Shown: positions 1 to 8,234 of the stretch, piece after piece
How the letters are laid out: each line of letters starts with the position of its first letter
Position numbering within the stretch: position 1 is the stretch's first letter
Source: Hyphomicrobiales bacterium
GTDB taxonomy: Bacteria > Pseudomonadota > Alphaproteobacteria > Rhizobiales > Beijerinckiaceae
Reading direction: 5' to 3'
NCBI GenBank assembly: GCA_900470095.1
Contig: UBZM01000017.1
Coordinates: forward strand, 56,110 to 120,109
Length of the DNA: 64,000 nt
The notes under the pieces: generated by a model
Told to the model about the DNA's origin: nothing
The model's database searches: none
What the model saw: only the letters and a program-made list of their open reading frames with translations
Translations under genes and position numbers: made by a program

Positions 1-2
1 TG

Positions 3-125
3 ATCATCATCGAGGATTCGCGCAACCGTTGGCAGAGCGATCTCATCGCCCTCCTGACCGCGAGCGGTTATGTGCTAACAGCTCAGACACGCATCAACCT
101 CATCTTCGAACGCAAGCGCGGCTGA
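3..125 (+). CDS. C-terminal end of a probable FkbM-like methyltransferase (partial)
   Basis: Only the last 40 codons are present; the gene begins before the window. The visible peptide ends in ..GYVLTAQTRINLIFERKRG. A C-terminal pattern of this kind (G-Y-x-L-x-A-x-T-R-I-N-x-I-F) is, from memory, common at the end of FkbM-type SAM-dependent methyltransferases. The catalytic domain is not visible, so the family call is inference. The reading frame is open from the window edge to the TGA. It is co-directional with the CinA-like gene about 220 bp downstream, and the space between them shows no terminator with a T-tract. Confidence 0.4.
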   Translation: MIIEDSRNRWQSDLIALLTASGYVLTAQTRINLIFERKRG

Positions 126-345
126 CGTTTTCGCGGCTGTTCAGCGTCTCATGCATGGCGGGCAGGCCACACACGGCGTTTCTGCCGCTTGAGCCGTTTG
201 CGCCGAGGTCCTAGCTCTAAAGCGTGATCAGGAAAGCTCATGTCGCAGCGCTCCGAACGCGGCGCGGCATGAGTGGGCGGCGGATCAGCAACATCGTCAC
301 GAGCTGGCGGCGTGTCTTGCCGTCCGGCATCTGGAGGAGCCGGCC

Positions 346-1104
346 ATGACCGACGCACCGCTGAATCGTCCACCTGTCACGGCCGCAATCCTGGTGATCG
401 GCGACGAGATTCTGTCGGGGCGGACGAAGGACAAGAATATCGGCTACATCGCCGAATATCTGACCAATATCGGCATAGAGTTGCGCCAGGTTCGTGTCGT
501 GCCGGATTCCCTCGACGAGATCGTCTCTGCGGTCAATGCCTTGCGCTCTCGTTATACGTATGTCTTCACGACGGGCGGCATCGGCCCGACTCATGACGAC
601 ATCACGGCCGACTCGGTTGCTGCCGCTTTCGGCGTGCCGATCAATGTCGATCCGCGCGCCGTCGCGATGCTGTCCGAGCGCTTTCCTCCGGACCAACTCA
701 ACGAAGCGCGCATGCGCATGGCGCGCATCCCGGAGGGCGGGGAGCTGATTGCGAACTCCGTCTCGAAGGCGCCGGGCTTCATTATTGGCAATGTCATCGT
801 CATGGCGGGCGTTCCGGCGATCATGCAGGCGATGCTCGACGTGGTCGGGCCCACTCTCAAGACAGGTACGCGCATTTTGTCCGACACGGTGCGGGCAGGG
901 CTGCGTGAAGGTGATATCGGTACGGCTCTCGGCGAGATCGCTCAGGCTCATCCGCAGGTCGCGATCGGCTCCTATCCCTTCTGGTCGGAGACAGGTCCGG
1001 ACACCAATGTCGTGGTGCGCTCTCGCGATCCTGAGAAGTTAGATCAGGCGATGGTGGCGGTGAAGCAGATGATCGAGCACGAGCGTGCTCGATTACGTCG
1101 GTGA
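346..1104 (+). CDS. CinA-like molybdopterin-binding domain protein
   Basis: A 252-residue protein made almost entirely of a MoCF_biosynth (MogA/MoeA-like) domain. The N-terminus ILVIGDEILSGRTKD and the segment TTGGIGPTHDDIT are hallmarks of competence/damage-inducible protein A and related enzymes. In this family the N-terminal domain can carry FAD/ADP-ribose pyrophosphatase activity, and full-length CinA adds a C-terminal nicotinamide-nucleotide amidase domain. That second domain is absent here, which is usual for the short alphaproteobacterial form. The ATG at 346 follows a CTGGAGGAG ribosome site. The exact substrate cannot be read from the sequence. An AT-rich gap follows the stop. Confidence 0.85.
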   Translation: MTDAPLNRPPVTAAILVIGDEILSGRTKDKNIGYIAEYLTNIGIELRQVRVVPDSLDEIVSAVNALRSRYTYVFTTGGIGPTHDDITADSVAAAFGVPINVDPRAVAMLSERFPPDQLNEARMRMARIPEGGELIANSVSKAPGFIIGNVIVMAGVPAIMQAMLDVVGPTLKTGTRILSDTVRAGLREGDIGTALGEIAQAHPQVAIGSYPFWSETGPDTNVVVRSRDPEKLDQAMVAVKQMIEHERARLRR

Positions 1105-1315
1105 CGTCTTTTATTATTTAGTTTTTTTGCTCGTATATTTAATTTATATTCTATTTGTTGCATTGGTTACTTTTGATAATTACTCATTTCAAATGATGTT
1201 ATGTCTTTTATGGCGAATATCTATAGTCTTTAGTGTATTCAGTTGAATTAATTCAATGTTTTTTGTGGATATTAAAGTATTTATAAACCGTCATAATTCA
1301 ATATCAACTTGCGGT
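1105..1315. other. AT-rich intergenic island upstream of the chemoreceptor
   Basis: About 200 bases directly after the CinA-like gene are dominated by A and T runs (for example TTTTATTATTTAG and ATTTAATTTATATTC), in sharp contrast to the GC-rich flanks. No convincing reading frame lies inside. A 14-bp perfect palindrome sits within it. It probably holds the promoter and control region of the downstream chemoreceptor, and such AT-rich stretches are typical targets of H-NS-like silencers (Ros/MucR-type in this clade). That role is inferred. Confidence 0.6.
1243..1256. promoter_or_regulatory. 14-bp perfect palindrome, candidate operator
   Basis: TTGAATTAATTCAA reads the same on both strands. 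It lies 187 bp before the chosen start of the double-PAS chemoreceptor, inside the AT-rich island. A dimeric regulator could bind it. In such AT-rich sequence a palindrome of this length can also arise by chance. Confidence 0.3.
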
Positions 1316-1442
1316 CGGCTTGCCGACAGTGCTCATGTCGGCGCGGCGGTTCCGGGGGGAACGATGTCGATGCGGGCTGCGTGTGTCCGGCCCGCGCGGA
1401 TTGCTTTGCGTTCCCGTGCCGGAACAGCGATCGGGGGGTTGT

Positions 1443-3278
1443 ATGTCGCGCCTTTCCAGCCTGTTCTCCAATCGACGCCTTGCCGCCCAGGTTGCGGCGA
1501 TCAACCGCTCACAAGCCGTCATCGAATTCGATCTGAACGGCATGATCCTCAACGCCAATGAGAATTTCCTGAACGTGCTGGGCTACACCCTCGACGAGAT
1601 CAAGGGACAGCACCACCGCATGTTCGTCGATCCGGCCGAGCGGGAGAGCGCGGCCTATCGCAGGTTCTGGGAGGACCTTGCGCGTGGCGAATTCTGGACC
1701 GGCCAATACCTGCGGGTTGGCAAGGGCGGCAAGGAGGTCTGGATCCAGGCCAGCTACAACCCGCTCCTTGGCGCCGACGGCAAACCGAGGGGCGTGATCA
1801 AATACGCCTTTGATGTCACGGCCCAGAAGAACCGCCTCGCTGACCTTGAAGGGCAGCAGGCTGCCATCAGTAAGGCGCAGGCGGTGATCGAATTCGATCT
1901 CAAGGGGCATGTGCTGACGGCCAACGAGAATTTTCTTGCCGTGCTTGGCTATTCGCTTGGCGAGATCCAGGGGCAACATCACCGCATGTTCGTCGATCCG
2001 GTCGAGCGCGAGAGCATGGCCTATCGCCAATTCTGGGAGCGCCTCGGACGCGGCGAATACGATGCCGCGCAATATCGCCGCATCGGCAAGGGCGGCAAGG
2101 AGGTCTGGATCCAGGCATCCTACAATCCGATCTTCGACGCCAAGGGCGCGCCCTTCAAGGTCGTGAAGTTCGCGACCGACATCACAGCGACCTTCCACGG
2201 ACAGCAACTCGAGGCTGCGGTGAAGGAGACCGGCGAAGTCATTACTCGCGCCAAGGGCAAGGATCTGACGGGGCGCATCGCGCTCGCGGGCAAGAGCGGC
2301 GAGGTTGCGCAGCTCTGCGCCGGCGTCAACGATCTGCTCGACACCATGTCCGAGATGGTCGGCTCGGTCCGGGACATCTCGCACCAGATCGCCAGCGCCT
2401 CGAGCAAGATCTCGTCCGACAGTGCCCAACTCGCCGAACGTACCGAGGCCAATGCCTCCAGCCTGCAGGAGACTGCAGCGACAACCGAGGAGCTTGCAGC
2501 GTCCGTGAAGCACAGCGCCGGTCACTCCCGCACAGCCGTCAGCCTCGGCCACGAGGCGCGCGACGTCGCGGAGCGTGGCGGCACAATCGTTGCCGCGGCG
2601 GTGACTGCGATGACGCGGATCGAGCAGGCATCGGCCGGCATTTCCGAAATCATCTCGATGATCGACGGCATCGCGTTCCAGACCAATCTGCTGGCACTGA
2701 ATGCGGCGGTCGAGGCGGCCCGCGCGGGGGATGCCGGGCGCGGTTTCGCGGTCGTGGCAACCGAGGTGAGGGCGCTTGCCGCGCGTTGCAGCGAATCCGC
2801 CAATGGGGTCAAATCGCTGATCGCCAATTCGAGCGAGCAGATCCATACCGGCGTCAGTCTGGTAAAGAATGCCGGTGCGACGCTCCAGGAGATCGTTTCG
2901 GCCGCGAGCCGCGTCGCCTCGACGGTCAACGAGATCTCCGAAGCAACGACAGAACAGGCCAATGGCATCGATGAGATGGCCAGGACCGTCGCTCACATGG
3001 ACGAGATCACCCAGCAGAACGCCCTGCTTGCTGATGAAAGTGCGAAGGTGGCGCAGGAGCTGCGGAAGGACACCGAGCGCCTGAGCGCGATGGTTGCTGC
3101 ATTTCGCCTGCAAGATGGCGGATCAGGCTTCGAGACCGTGATTGCGCGCCAGATCGAGCAGAGGGCGCCGCAGCTCGCGAGGGCGGCGCACGGCGCCCTT
3201 TCGCCACCTAGCAGAGGGGCGCCGAAGCTGAGGCGTGTCGTGTCGGGCGGCAATGCCGATGGCTGGTCGGAGTTCTAA
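1443..3278 (+). CDS. Soluble methyl-accepting chemotaxis protein with tandem PAS domains
   Basis: A 611-residue cytoplasmic chemoreceptor. Two near-identical PAS domains (about residues 20-140 and 142-262) share the motif AVIEFDL..ANENFL.VLGY and are 122 codons apart, so they arose by internal duplication. A HAMP-like helix (about 280-340) and a long MCP signalling coiled coil follow. The conserved hairpin tip [20 protein letters not shown] is near residues 408-430. There is no transmembrane segment. The protein ends in GWSEF, matching the xWxxF CheR/CheB-tethering pentapeptide. Start 1443 was chosen because the upstream in-frame stretch is not MCP-like and a GGGGGG-rich ribosome site precedes this ATG. 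PAS-PAS-MCP proteins such as BdlA and AerC sense redox or flavin/haem state. No che genes are nearby, so it is an orphan receptor. Confidence 0.9.
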   Translation: MSRLSSLFSNRRLAAQVAAINRSQAVIEFDLNGMILNANENFLNVLGYTLDEIKGQHHRMFVDPAERESAAYRRFWEDLARGEFWTGQYLRVGKGGKEVWIQASYNPLLGADGKPRGVIKYAFDVTAQKNRLADLEGQQAAISKAQAVIEFDLKGHVLTANENFLAVLGYSLGEIQGQHHRMFVDPVERESMAYRQFWERLGRGEYDAAQYRRIGKGGKEVWIQASYNPIFDAKGAPFKVVKFATDITATFHGQQLEAAVKETGEVITRAKGKDLTGRIALAGKSGEVAQLCAGVNDLLDTMSEMVGSVRDISHQIASASSKISSDSAQLAERTEANASSLQETAATTEELAASVKHSAGHSRTAVSLGHEARDVAERGGTIVAAAVTAMTRIEQASAGISEIISMIDGIAFQTNLLALNAAVEAARAGDAGRGFAVVATEVRALAARCSESANGVKSLIANSSEQIHTGVSLVKNAGATLQEIVSAASRVASTVNEISEATTEQANGIDEMARTVAHMDEITQQNALLADESAKVAQELRKDTERLSAMVAAFRLQDGGSGFETVIARQIEQRAPQLARAAHGALSPPSRGAPKLRRVVSGGNADGWSEF

Positions 3279-3355
3279 GGCCACTGAAACGCCACCGATT
3301 GGGGATGAAGCGGGGCGCGCCTCTTGCCAGCGCCCTGCTTATAGGCTTTCCGGAT

Positions 3356-3374
3356 TGTCACAGAAACCGTGACA
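3356..3374. promoter_or_regulatory. Small inverted repeat before gpt
   Basis: TGTCAC and GTGACA form 6-bp arms around a 7-base spacer, 20 bp upstream of the gpt start codon. It may be an operator or a leader hairpin limiting access to the ribosome site. No function is proven. Confidence 0.25.
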
Positions 3375-3394
3375 GCCGCCCCGGAGTCCTTCCT

Positions 3395-3904
3395 ATGGCC
3401 GAACCGACCTCCAACAAGGCCTTCCCTGTCTCCTGGGACCAGTTCCATCGCGATGCGCGCGCGCTCGCCTGGCGGCTGGCCGAGAAGGGGCCTTTCGAGG
3501 CCATCGTCTGCATCACCCGCGGCGGCCTGGTGCCGGCGGCGATCATCTGCCGCGAATTGGGCTTGCGCCTGATCGAGACGGTCTGCGTCGCGAGCTACCA
3601 CGACTACAAGAACCAGTCCGAACTCAAGGTTTTGAAGGACGTCGCTCCCTCGATCAAAGCGATCGGCGACGGCAAGGGGAAGGGCGTTCTGGTGGTCGAC
3701 GACCTGACCGACACCGGCAAGACGGCACGTGTCGTGCGCGAAATGCTGCCCAATGCCCATTTCGCCACGGTCTATGCCAAGCCGGCCGGGGTTCCGACGG
3801 TCGATACATTCGTTACCGAGGTCAGTCAGGACACCTGGATCTATTTCCCCTGGGATATGGGTCTGGCCTATGTCGAGCCGATCGCCAAGGATCATAAGGG
3901 CTGA
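3395..3904 (+). CDS. gpt: Xanthine-guanine phosphoribosyltransferase
   Basis: A 169-residue type I phosphoribosyltransferase, close to the usual length of Gpt. It converts xanthine, guanine or hypoxanthine plus PRPP to the nucleotide in purine salvage, at the inner face of the membrane. The PRPP-binding loop [14 protein letters not shown] is intact, and [16 protein letters not shown] forms the N-terminal PRTase fold signature. The C-terminal WIYFPWD motif, which contacts the purine, is present. Start 3395 was chosen because the upstream in-frame extension does not resemble the family. The 3' end overlaps by 83 bp the 3' end of the convergent transporter gene, which is unusual. Confidence 0.93.
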   Translation: MAEPTSNKAFPVSWDQFHRDARALAWRLAEKGPFEAIVCITRGGLVPAAIICRELGLRLIETVCVASYHDYKNQSELKVLKDVAPSIKAIGDGKGKGVLVVDDLTDTGKTARVVREMLPNAHFATVYAKPAGVPTVDTFVTEVSQDTWIYFPWDMGLAYVEPIAKDHKG

Positions 3905-4904
3905 GGTCAGGCGTCGCTGCTTGAGCGGTCATTCGGGCGCAGCAGCGTGTCCGGAATGACCGGGCCAGGGGCCTGTTACGCCGGGCGCGGGCGCGCAGCG
4001 CGATCAGCATGCCGGTGATCGCGAGCGCCATGCCGGCGATCTCGATCGGGGACGGTCGCTCGCCGAGCAGAAGCGCGCCGGAGAGCGCGGTTACGACGGG
4101 CACCAGCGGCAGGAACAGTGCCGCCCGCCCGGCGCCAAGGATGGCGACGGCCTGCGTGTAGAGAAACAGAGCGAAGGCGCCGACCAGCAATCCTTGATAG
4201 ATCGCCTGGAGCGCTATGGCCGACAGTGCAACCTGCGCCAGATGCACGGGCATCACCAGTGCGACGAGCGGCAGGAGCGGCACTGAGAGCAGGCATGTCG
4301 CCATGGTGACCTCGATCGCATCGGCGCCCCAACGCCGGCACAGCAGGCCGAAAGCCGACCAGAGCAAGGCGATCAGGACGAAGAGCGTGTCGCCGATCCA
4401 GGCGCCTTCGCGCATCGGAGTGTCGGCGAGCGCCTCCATCGAGAACAGAGCGACGCCGAGCACGATGACGCTGAGGCCGGCGAGGCGAGCCGTGCTCGCA
4501 CGCTCGCCGAGCACCCACCAAGCGAGCAGCGCGGTGCAGACCGGGATCAGCCCGGGCGAGATGACCGAGGAATGCAGGGCGGGGGCGAAATGGGCGCCGC
4601 CGACGAGGATCAGGCTGTAGGTCGGGCCGACGATCGCGGTCAGGATGAGGGCTCGCCGCCAGCCGAGCTTGCCGACCGGAAAGGGCTTCATGCGCCTGAG
4701 CGCGAAGGGCAGGAGCACGAGCGCGGCGGCTGCGAAACGCAGGATCGTGACATCGGCGGTGGTCATGCCATCCGCGACCGATTGTCGTGAGATCACGGCC
4801 TGAATGCCCCAGATCCCGGCCGCCAGGATGCCGCAGGCAAAGCCGAGCCAGGGGCGTTGCTGCCTGGCGAGAGACAGCGATTGCGGCCGGATGGCTTGGT
4901 TCAC
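3822..4904 (-). CDS. EamA/DMT-family transporter
   Basis: About 360 residues with ten hydrophobic segments in two EamA repeats, as in drug/metabolite transporters. Repeat one begins [20 protein letters not shown] and repeat two begins near [20 protein letters not shown]. The second repeat ends [17 protein letters not shown]. The substrate cannot be predicted; family members export amino acids, nucleotides or metabolites. The proposed GTG start at 4904 follows a CTCCGAGAG ribosome site; an ATG at 4940 lacks one. A roughly 45-residue polar, arginine-rich tail after the last membrane helix runs antisense into gpt, so the natural stop may have been lost, or the tail is a frameshift product. Confidence 0.8.
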   Translation of the reverse strand: MNQAIRPQSLSLARQQRPWLGFACGILAAGIWGIQAVISRQSVADGMTTADVTILRFAAAALVLLPFALRRMKPFPVGKLGWRRALILTAIVGPTYSLILVGGAHFAPALHSSVISPGLIPVCTALLAWWVLGERASTARLAGLSVIVLGVALFSMEALADTPMREGAWIGDTLFVLIALLWSAFGLLCRRWGADAIEVTMATCLLSVPLLPLVALVMPVHLAQVALSAIALQAIYQGLLVGAFALFLYTQAVAILGAGRAALFLPLVPVVTALSGALLLGERPSPIEIAGMALAITGMLIALRARARRNRPLARSFRTRCCARMTAQAATPDLSPYDPWRSARHRPDPYPRGNRSRCPD

Positions 4905-5374
4905 GCGAAAACTCTCGGAGGGGCGACGAGGCGCCGCCATATGCGGGCTGTAGCCCTCGCACGACAAGCGCGGCAGACAGGCGACAGGACTGTTGACGGC
5001 GCATGGCGCAGCAGCGGCAGATTTCCTGGCACGGAGCGGAGGCGACGATAGTGCTGGCCTTCTGCCCGCGGCTTGTTCTGCGGGCCTCGCCCGCATGCCC
5101 GATCACTCGGGTCGGGCGAGGAAACGCGAGGCGACGAAACATGACGTGAAGGGTGCAACTTCACCGTTAGTCCGTCATCGCCTTAACCGCTTTTGCATCG
5201 TTTGCCGTTACGTCATGGGGCTGGCGAGCTGGCCAGGAGCGCGGGTGGTCAACTGGGGAAGGCAGGCGCGGCAGCGCGCGTCTTCCGGGGGCATACTGTT
5301 CCCAGCTGTTGTGCAGCGCGACCGCGCTTACGGCACCCCGGAATGAGAAGAGCAGGACGGCGAGGGGAATGGCA
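4905..5374. other. Divergent intergenic region, no gene recognised
   Basis: This 470-base gap separates the divergently read transporter and PIG-L genes and must carry both promoters. Short open frames cross it on both strands, but none shows protein-like composition or a recognisable family. No hairpin with a T-tract was seen. Confidence 0.5.
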
Positions 5375-6262
5375 ATGCAGCAAAGGCCAGGGTTTCTGGA
5401 GAATTCCGTCATCATCGGCGCTCATCCCGACGATGAACTGCTCTGGTTCAATTCAATCCTGCGCGACGCTGATGAGGTCATCATCGTCTACCGCCATTTC
5501 TGGGGGAAGCCCGGCATCGGCGAAGCGCGGGCGGCCGCGATCGCCGAATATCCCCGCGGCAATGTCACCTGCCTCGATATCGACGAGTCGGGTGCCTATG
5601 GCTGCGCCAACTGGGCCGATCCCGTGCTGACCGGGGCCGGCATCGGCTTCGGCATCGAGGCAGAGCGCCGGGCAATGACGCGTATTGCCCGCAAGTCCGT
5701 TGCGGCCCTGCCGACGGTGAAGCTCGAGCGCATCGCCGCCGCCAGCGTATCCAGGGCCTATGAAGCGAACTTCCAGATCATATGCGAGTTGCTGAGGCGG
5801 CGCCTGCGGCCCGAGATGAACGTCTTCACGCATAATCCCTGGGGCGAATACGGACATGAGGAGCATATCCAGGTGTTCCGCGCCCTGAATTTGCTGCGCG
5901 AGGAGATCGGCTTTCGGCTCTGGATGTCAAATTACTGCACCGAACGCGCCTTGCCCCTCGCGATGCGTCATTTCTCGCGTGCGCCTGGCGGTTACATCAG
6001 ATTGCCGACCGACAAGGTCTTCGCCAATGCGGTCGCGGAGGTCTATCGCAAGCACAATTGCTGGACCTGGGACGACGACTGGGCATGGTTCGACGAGGAA
6101 TGCTTCATGGAAGCGCCGCGCGAGGCCACCGCGACGGCGGCTCACCGGCACCTCTTCCCGCTCAATTTCTTCACCATTGGCGAGGAGCGGCCGAGGAACT
6201 GGCTGCCGATGGCCATGACGATATCGGCGGCCTTTGCATTCACTCTCGCGGAAGCAATCTGA
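5375..6262 (+). CDS. PIG-L/LmbE-family deacetylase
   Basis: About 295 residues. The N-terminal IIGAHPDDELLW matches the zinc-binding A-H-P-D-D-E signature of PIG-L/LmbE N-acetylglucosaminyl deacetylases. The second metal ligand motif is NPWGEYGHEEH (HxxH-like) near residue 155. Members remove N-acetyl groups from GlcNAc-containing glycolipids, mycothiol/bacillithiol precursors or antibiotic intermediates; the substrate here is unknown. The ATG at 5375 is preferred over that at 5369 because GAGGGG lies seven bases before it. The gene stands alone, with large gaps on both sides. No signal peptide is visible, so it is cytoplasmic. Confidence 0.8.
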   Translation: MQQRPGFLENSVIIGAHPDDELLWFNSILRDADEVIIVYRHFWGKPGIGEARAAAIAEYPRGNVTCLDIDESGAYGCANWADPVLTGAGIGFGIEAERRAMTRIARKSVAALPTVKLERIAAASVSRAYEANFQIICELLRRRLRPEMNVFTHNPWGEYGHEEHIQVFRALNLLREEIGFRLWMSNYCTERALPLAMRHFSRAPGGYIRLPTDKVFANAVAEVYRKHNCWTWDDDWAWFDEECFMEAPREATATAAHRHLFPLNFFTIGEERPRNWLPMAMTISAAFAFTLAEAI

Positions 6263-6694
6263 GTCGGATCGATTTCGAGGCGGGCGCGCGCTCCGCCGGG
6301 AGGTTGGCCCTCCAGGTCGGGCGGTCGATCGCACCGAGTGCGGCAATGCCCGCGATGCGGATGAGGAGAACTACCTAAGGCCTTGTGGTTTCGCTGTTTC
6401 CTGGGTGCGTGACTATCACACTCACAGCATTGTTTTTGCTTCAATGTGACACAACATTTGTTGCGGTGCACATTTTTGCCGTAAACCAAGGTTAGTGAGC
6501 GGTTGCCCGATAGAGTTTGGCAAATTCAAATTGCCAACTCTATGCCTGCGCTTAAGCCTATCATCGATACCTATGCCTTCCTCTTGGTCATAAGTCCGAG
6601 ATCCTTCTCTCTATGTTCGGTTGGCGTGCGCCGCTAAGCGTTTTTAGCGGAAAGTTATATTGCCAATCAGCATAAGAAAAAAGAAAGGGGCGGA
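6263..6694. other. Intergenic region with a leader stem-loop
   Basis: This 432-base gap becomes AT-richer in its second half (from about 6400) and probably contains the promoter of the repeat-bearing membrane protein at 6695. No gene was recognised. One clear stem-loop is listed separately. Confidence 0.5.
6511..6542. promoter_or_regulatory. Stem-loop upstream of the decapeptide-repeat gene
   Basis: TAGAGTTTGGCAA pairs with TTGCCAACTCTA with a single bulged T around a 7-base loop. It lies about 150 bp before the start codon at 6695 and has no following T-run, so it is an operator or leader structure rather than a terminator. Confidence 0.35.
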
Positions 6695-7897
6695 ATGATT
6701 TCATTCCTTCAACTTAAGTCTCGCAGCATCGGCGCTGGTGCGCTGTTCCTCCTGGCCGCCTGCCTGATTGTCACCCTCACCATTACGCAGACACGTGCCG
6801 AAACCCGGCCCCGCTCCGGAGCTGCTTCGTCGTCTCCGGCAGCCTCATCTCATTCAGCGCGCGATTGGGTGCCCTATGATCTACCGGAAGTGGCCCCGCC
6901 CCGACGCGATAGCAGCCTTCGTCTCACGGTAGATCGTCCGGCTGCGGGAGCGGCCAATACCGGTCGTCGTCCTGCAGCAGCGGCCAATCGTGGCCGCGTT
7001 CCTGCGCAAGCGACCAATGTCGGTCGTGCTCCTCCGGCAGAGGCCAGTGCCGAGCGTCCGTCTGCGGCAGAGACCGTTGCTGATCATCCTCTTGCGGCAG
7101 AGGCCAGCGTCGAGTTTCCTTCTGCGGCAGAGACCATTGCTGATCACCCTCTCGCGGCAGAGGCCAGTACCGATCGTCCCCCCGTGGAAGCGACCAATGC
7201 TGCTTCAAGCATTTCCGCGGACAGTGTGACGGCGCCGGCCGTCAAGTTCATGAGCTCGGCGCTACGGCCGATCACCTTCAGCCTTCTGATCGCCAAACCC
7301 GGTGAGCTGCTGAAATCGGCTATCAAGGTGATGCATCTGCTCGGCATCATTCTGGGATTGGGCGCCGCGACGGTCCTCGATCTCGTGATCGTCAAGTTCC
7401 TCGTCTCCGGAAAGATCAAGGCTGAACAGATTGCGATGGTCAAATTCATGACCGGTATCGTATCGGCTGGCCTCGCGGTGCTCTGGGTTTCCGGACTTCT
7501 GTACCTGGCGCATTATGCGATGTTTGATCCGGTCAAGCTCGGGAACCAGAAGGTCTGGGCCAAGATCGCGATCGTCGGCGTCCTTACGATCAACGGCTAC
7601 TTCATCCACAAGACGGTCCTGCCGCTGATGGAAAATCAGATCGGACGGTCGCTCTTTGCCGGTCTGTCGCGCAAGCAGATTACGATGATGATGGTCTTCG
7701 GCACGGTCTCGGCGACATCCTGGTATGTGCCGCTGATCCTGGGCGCCATGCCGCATTTCAACTTCATCGTGCCGGCTCCGCGCCTGCTCGTGGCCTATGC
7801 GCTGATCCTGCTCATCGCCATCGCCGCGACCCATGGCATGGTTGACACCATCCGGCGCCGCGGTCGCCTGGAGCCCCAGCTACAGCCCGCATTCTGA
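6695..7897 (+). CDS. Membrane protein with nine N-terminal decapeptide repeats
   Basis: A 400-residue protein of unknown function. Residues 11-36 form a signal peptide or anchor (GALFLLAACLIVTLTI). Residues 81-170 are nine consecutive 10-residue units of the type R-P-x-A-A-E-A-x-x-x, rich in Ala, Pro and Glu. Residues 190-390 form a membrane domain with about five hydrophobic helices and several histidines at helix ends (MHLLGIILG, LAHYAMF, YFIHKTVLP, ATHGMVD), which could bind haem or a metal. The start follows AAGAAAGGGGCGG. The repeat region probably spans the periplasm. No family was recognised with certainty. Confidence 0.75.
   Translation: MISFLQLKSRSIGAGALFLLAACLIVTLTITQTRAETRPRSGAASSSPAASSHSARDWVPYDLPEVAPPRRDSSLRLTVDRPAAGAANTGRRPAAAANRGRVPAQATNVGRAPPAEASAERPSAAETVADHPLAAEASVEFPSAAETIADHPLAAEASTDRPPVEATNAASSISADSVTAPAVKFMSSALRPITFSLLIAKPGELLKSAIKVMHLLGIILGLGAATVLDLVIVKFLVSGKIKAEQIAMVKFMTGIVSAGLAVLWVSGLLYLAHYAMFDPVKLGNQKVWAKIAIVGVLTINGYFIHKTVLPLMENQIGRSLFAGLSRKQITMMMVFGTVSATSWYVPLILGAMPHFNFIVPAPRLLVAYALILLIAIAATHGMVDTIRRRGRLEPQLQPAF
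6935..7204 (+). repeat. 30-bp coding minisatellite, nine units
   Basis: Nine in-frame 30-bp units, each encoding ten residues, span codons 81-170 of the membrane protein. The later units are most alike: HPLAAEASVE and HPLAAEASTD alternate with RPSAAETVAD and FPSAAETIAD, showing a recent duplication of a 60-bp double unit. Unit number may vary between strains through slippage or recombination. Confidence 0.85.
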
Positions 7898-7902
7898 TGC
7901 TC

Positions 7903-7939
7903 GATCACCGGACCGGATATCATATCCGGTCCGGTGATC
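7903..7939. repeat. 37-bp near-perfect palindrome, part of a mosaic element
   Basis: Arms of 18 bp (GATCACCGGACCGGATAT and its exact reverse complement) flank a single C. It starts five bases after the stop codon of the membrane protein and probably folds as a transcript-end hairpin. It is the palindromic half of the dispersed element whose other half lies at 7965-7991. Confidence 0.8.
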
Positions 7940-7995
7940 TAACCTTCTGTTTTGCGTCGGCTTTCCCGAAAACCGCATTCCACTTTTCGGGCCGA
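7940..7995 (-). repeat. Dispersed RIME-like intergenic element, copy 1 (second half)
   Basis: Read on the minus strand, this piece contains CCCGAAAA-N11-TTTTCGGG followed by AAAGCCGACGCAAAACAGAAG and then the 37-bp palindrome. The same order of modules recurs at 26189-26277, and the first module recurs at 22479-22505. Mosaic elements of two palindromes are known from Rhizobiales (RIME); assignment to that family is by resemblance only. Confidence 0.7.
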
Positions 7996-8009
7996 TGCTT
8001 TGGCATGAC

Positions 8010-8038
8010 GACCTGCGCGCCTCTTCGGCGCGCAGGTC
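8010..8038. terminator. Strong GC-rich stem-loop (12-bp arms)
   Basis: GACCTGCGCGCC and GGCGCGCAGGTC are exact reverse complements around TCTTC. No T-run follows on either strand, so intrinsic termination is uncertain. It may stabilise a transcript end or act with the adjacent hairpins. Confidence 0.4.
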
Positions 8039-8042
8039 AAAG

Positions 8043-8098
8043 TCGAACGGCGGTTGCCTGGTCGGGAAGGACCGGGCAACCGCCTTTCTGCGTTCGAC
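8043..8098. other. Nested stem-loop
   Basis: An outer stem GTCGAACG/CGTTCGAC encloses an inner stem GCGGTTGCCTGGTC/GACCGGGCAACCGC with one mismatch and a short loop. It lies between the membrane protein and the acyl-CoA synthetase gene. Either strand could be transcribed; it may be a leader structure of the synthetase gene or a small RNA. Confidence 0.4.
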
Positions 8099-8234
8099 GG
8101 GGGCTGCGTCCCCTATGGCGACGATGCCATTGCGCCGGATCGAGCTGGATGCAATTGCAGCTTGAGCGGAGACTCGGGGCTCGTCCGTCGCATTCGCGTT
8201 GAAACCAGACGGTATCCCGCTACGGTGGACCTCC

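Noticed and set aside
1320..1442. Extended N-terminus of the chemoreceptor from an upstream in-frame ATG
   Set aside because: The extra 41 residues are Arg/Cys-rich and unlike MCPs, while the ATG at 1443 has a good ribosome site.
8064..8082. Signal recognition particle RNA core (GGAAGG-like loop)
   Set aside because: The segment is the loop of a simple nested hairpin; the conserved SRP helix 8 sequence is not present.
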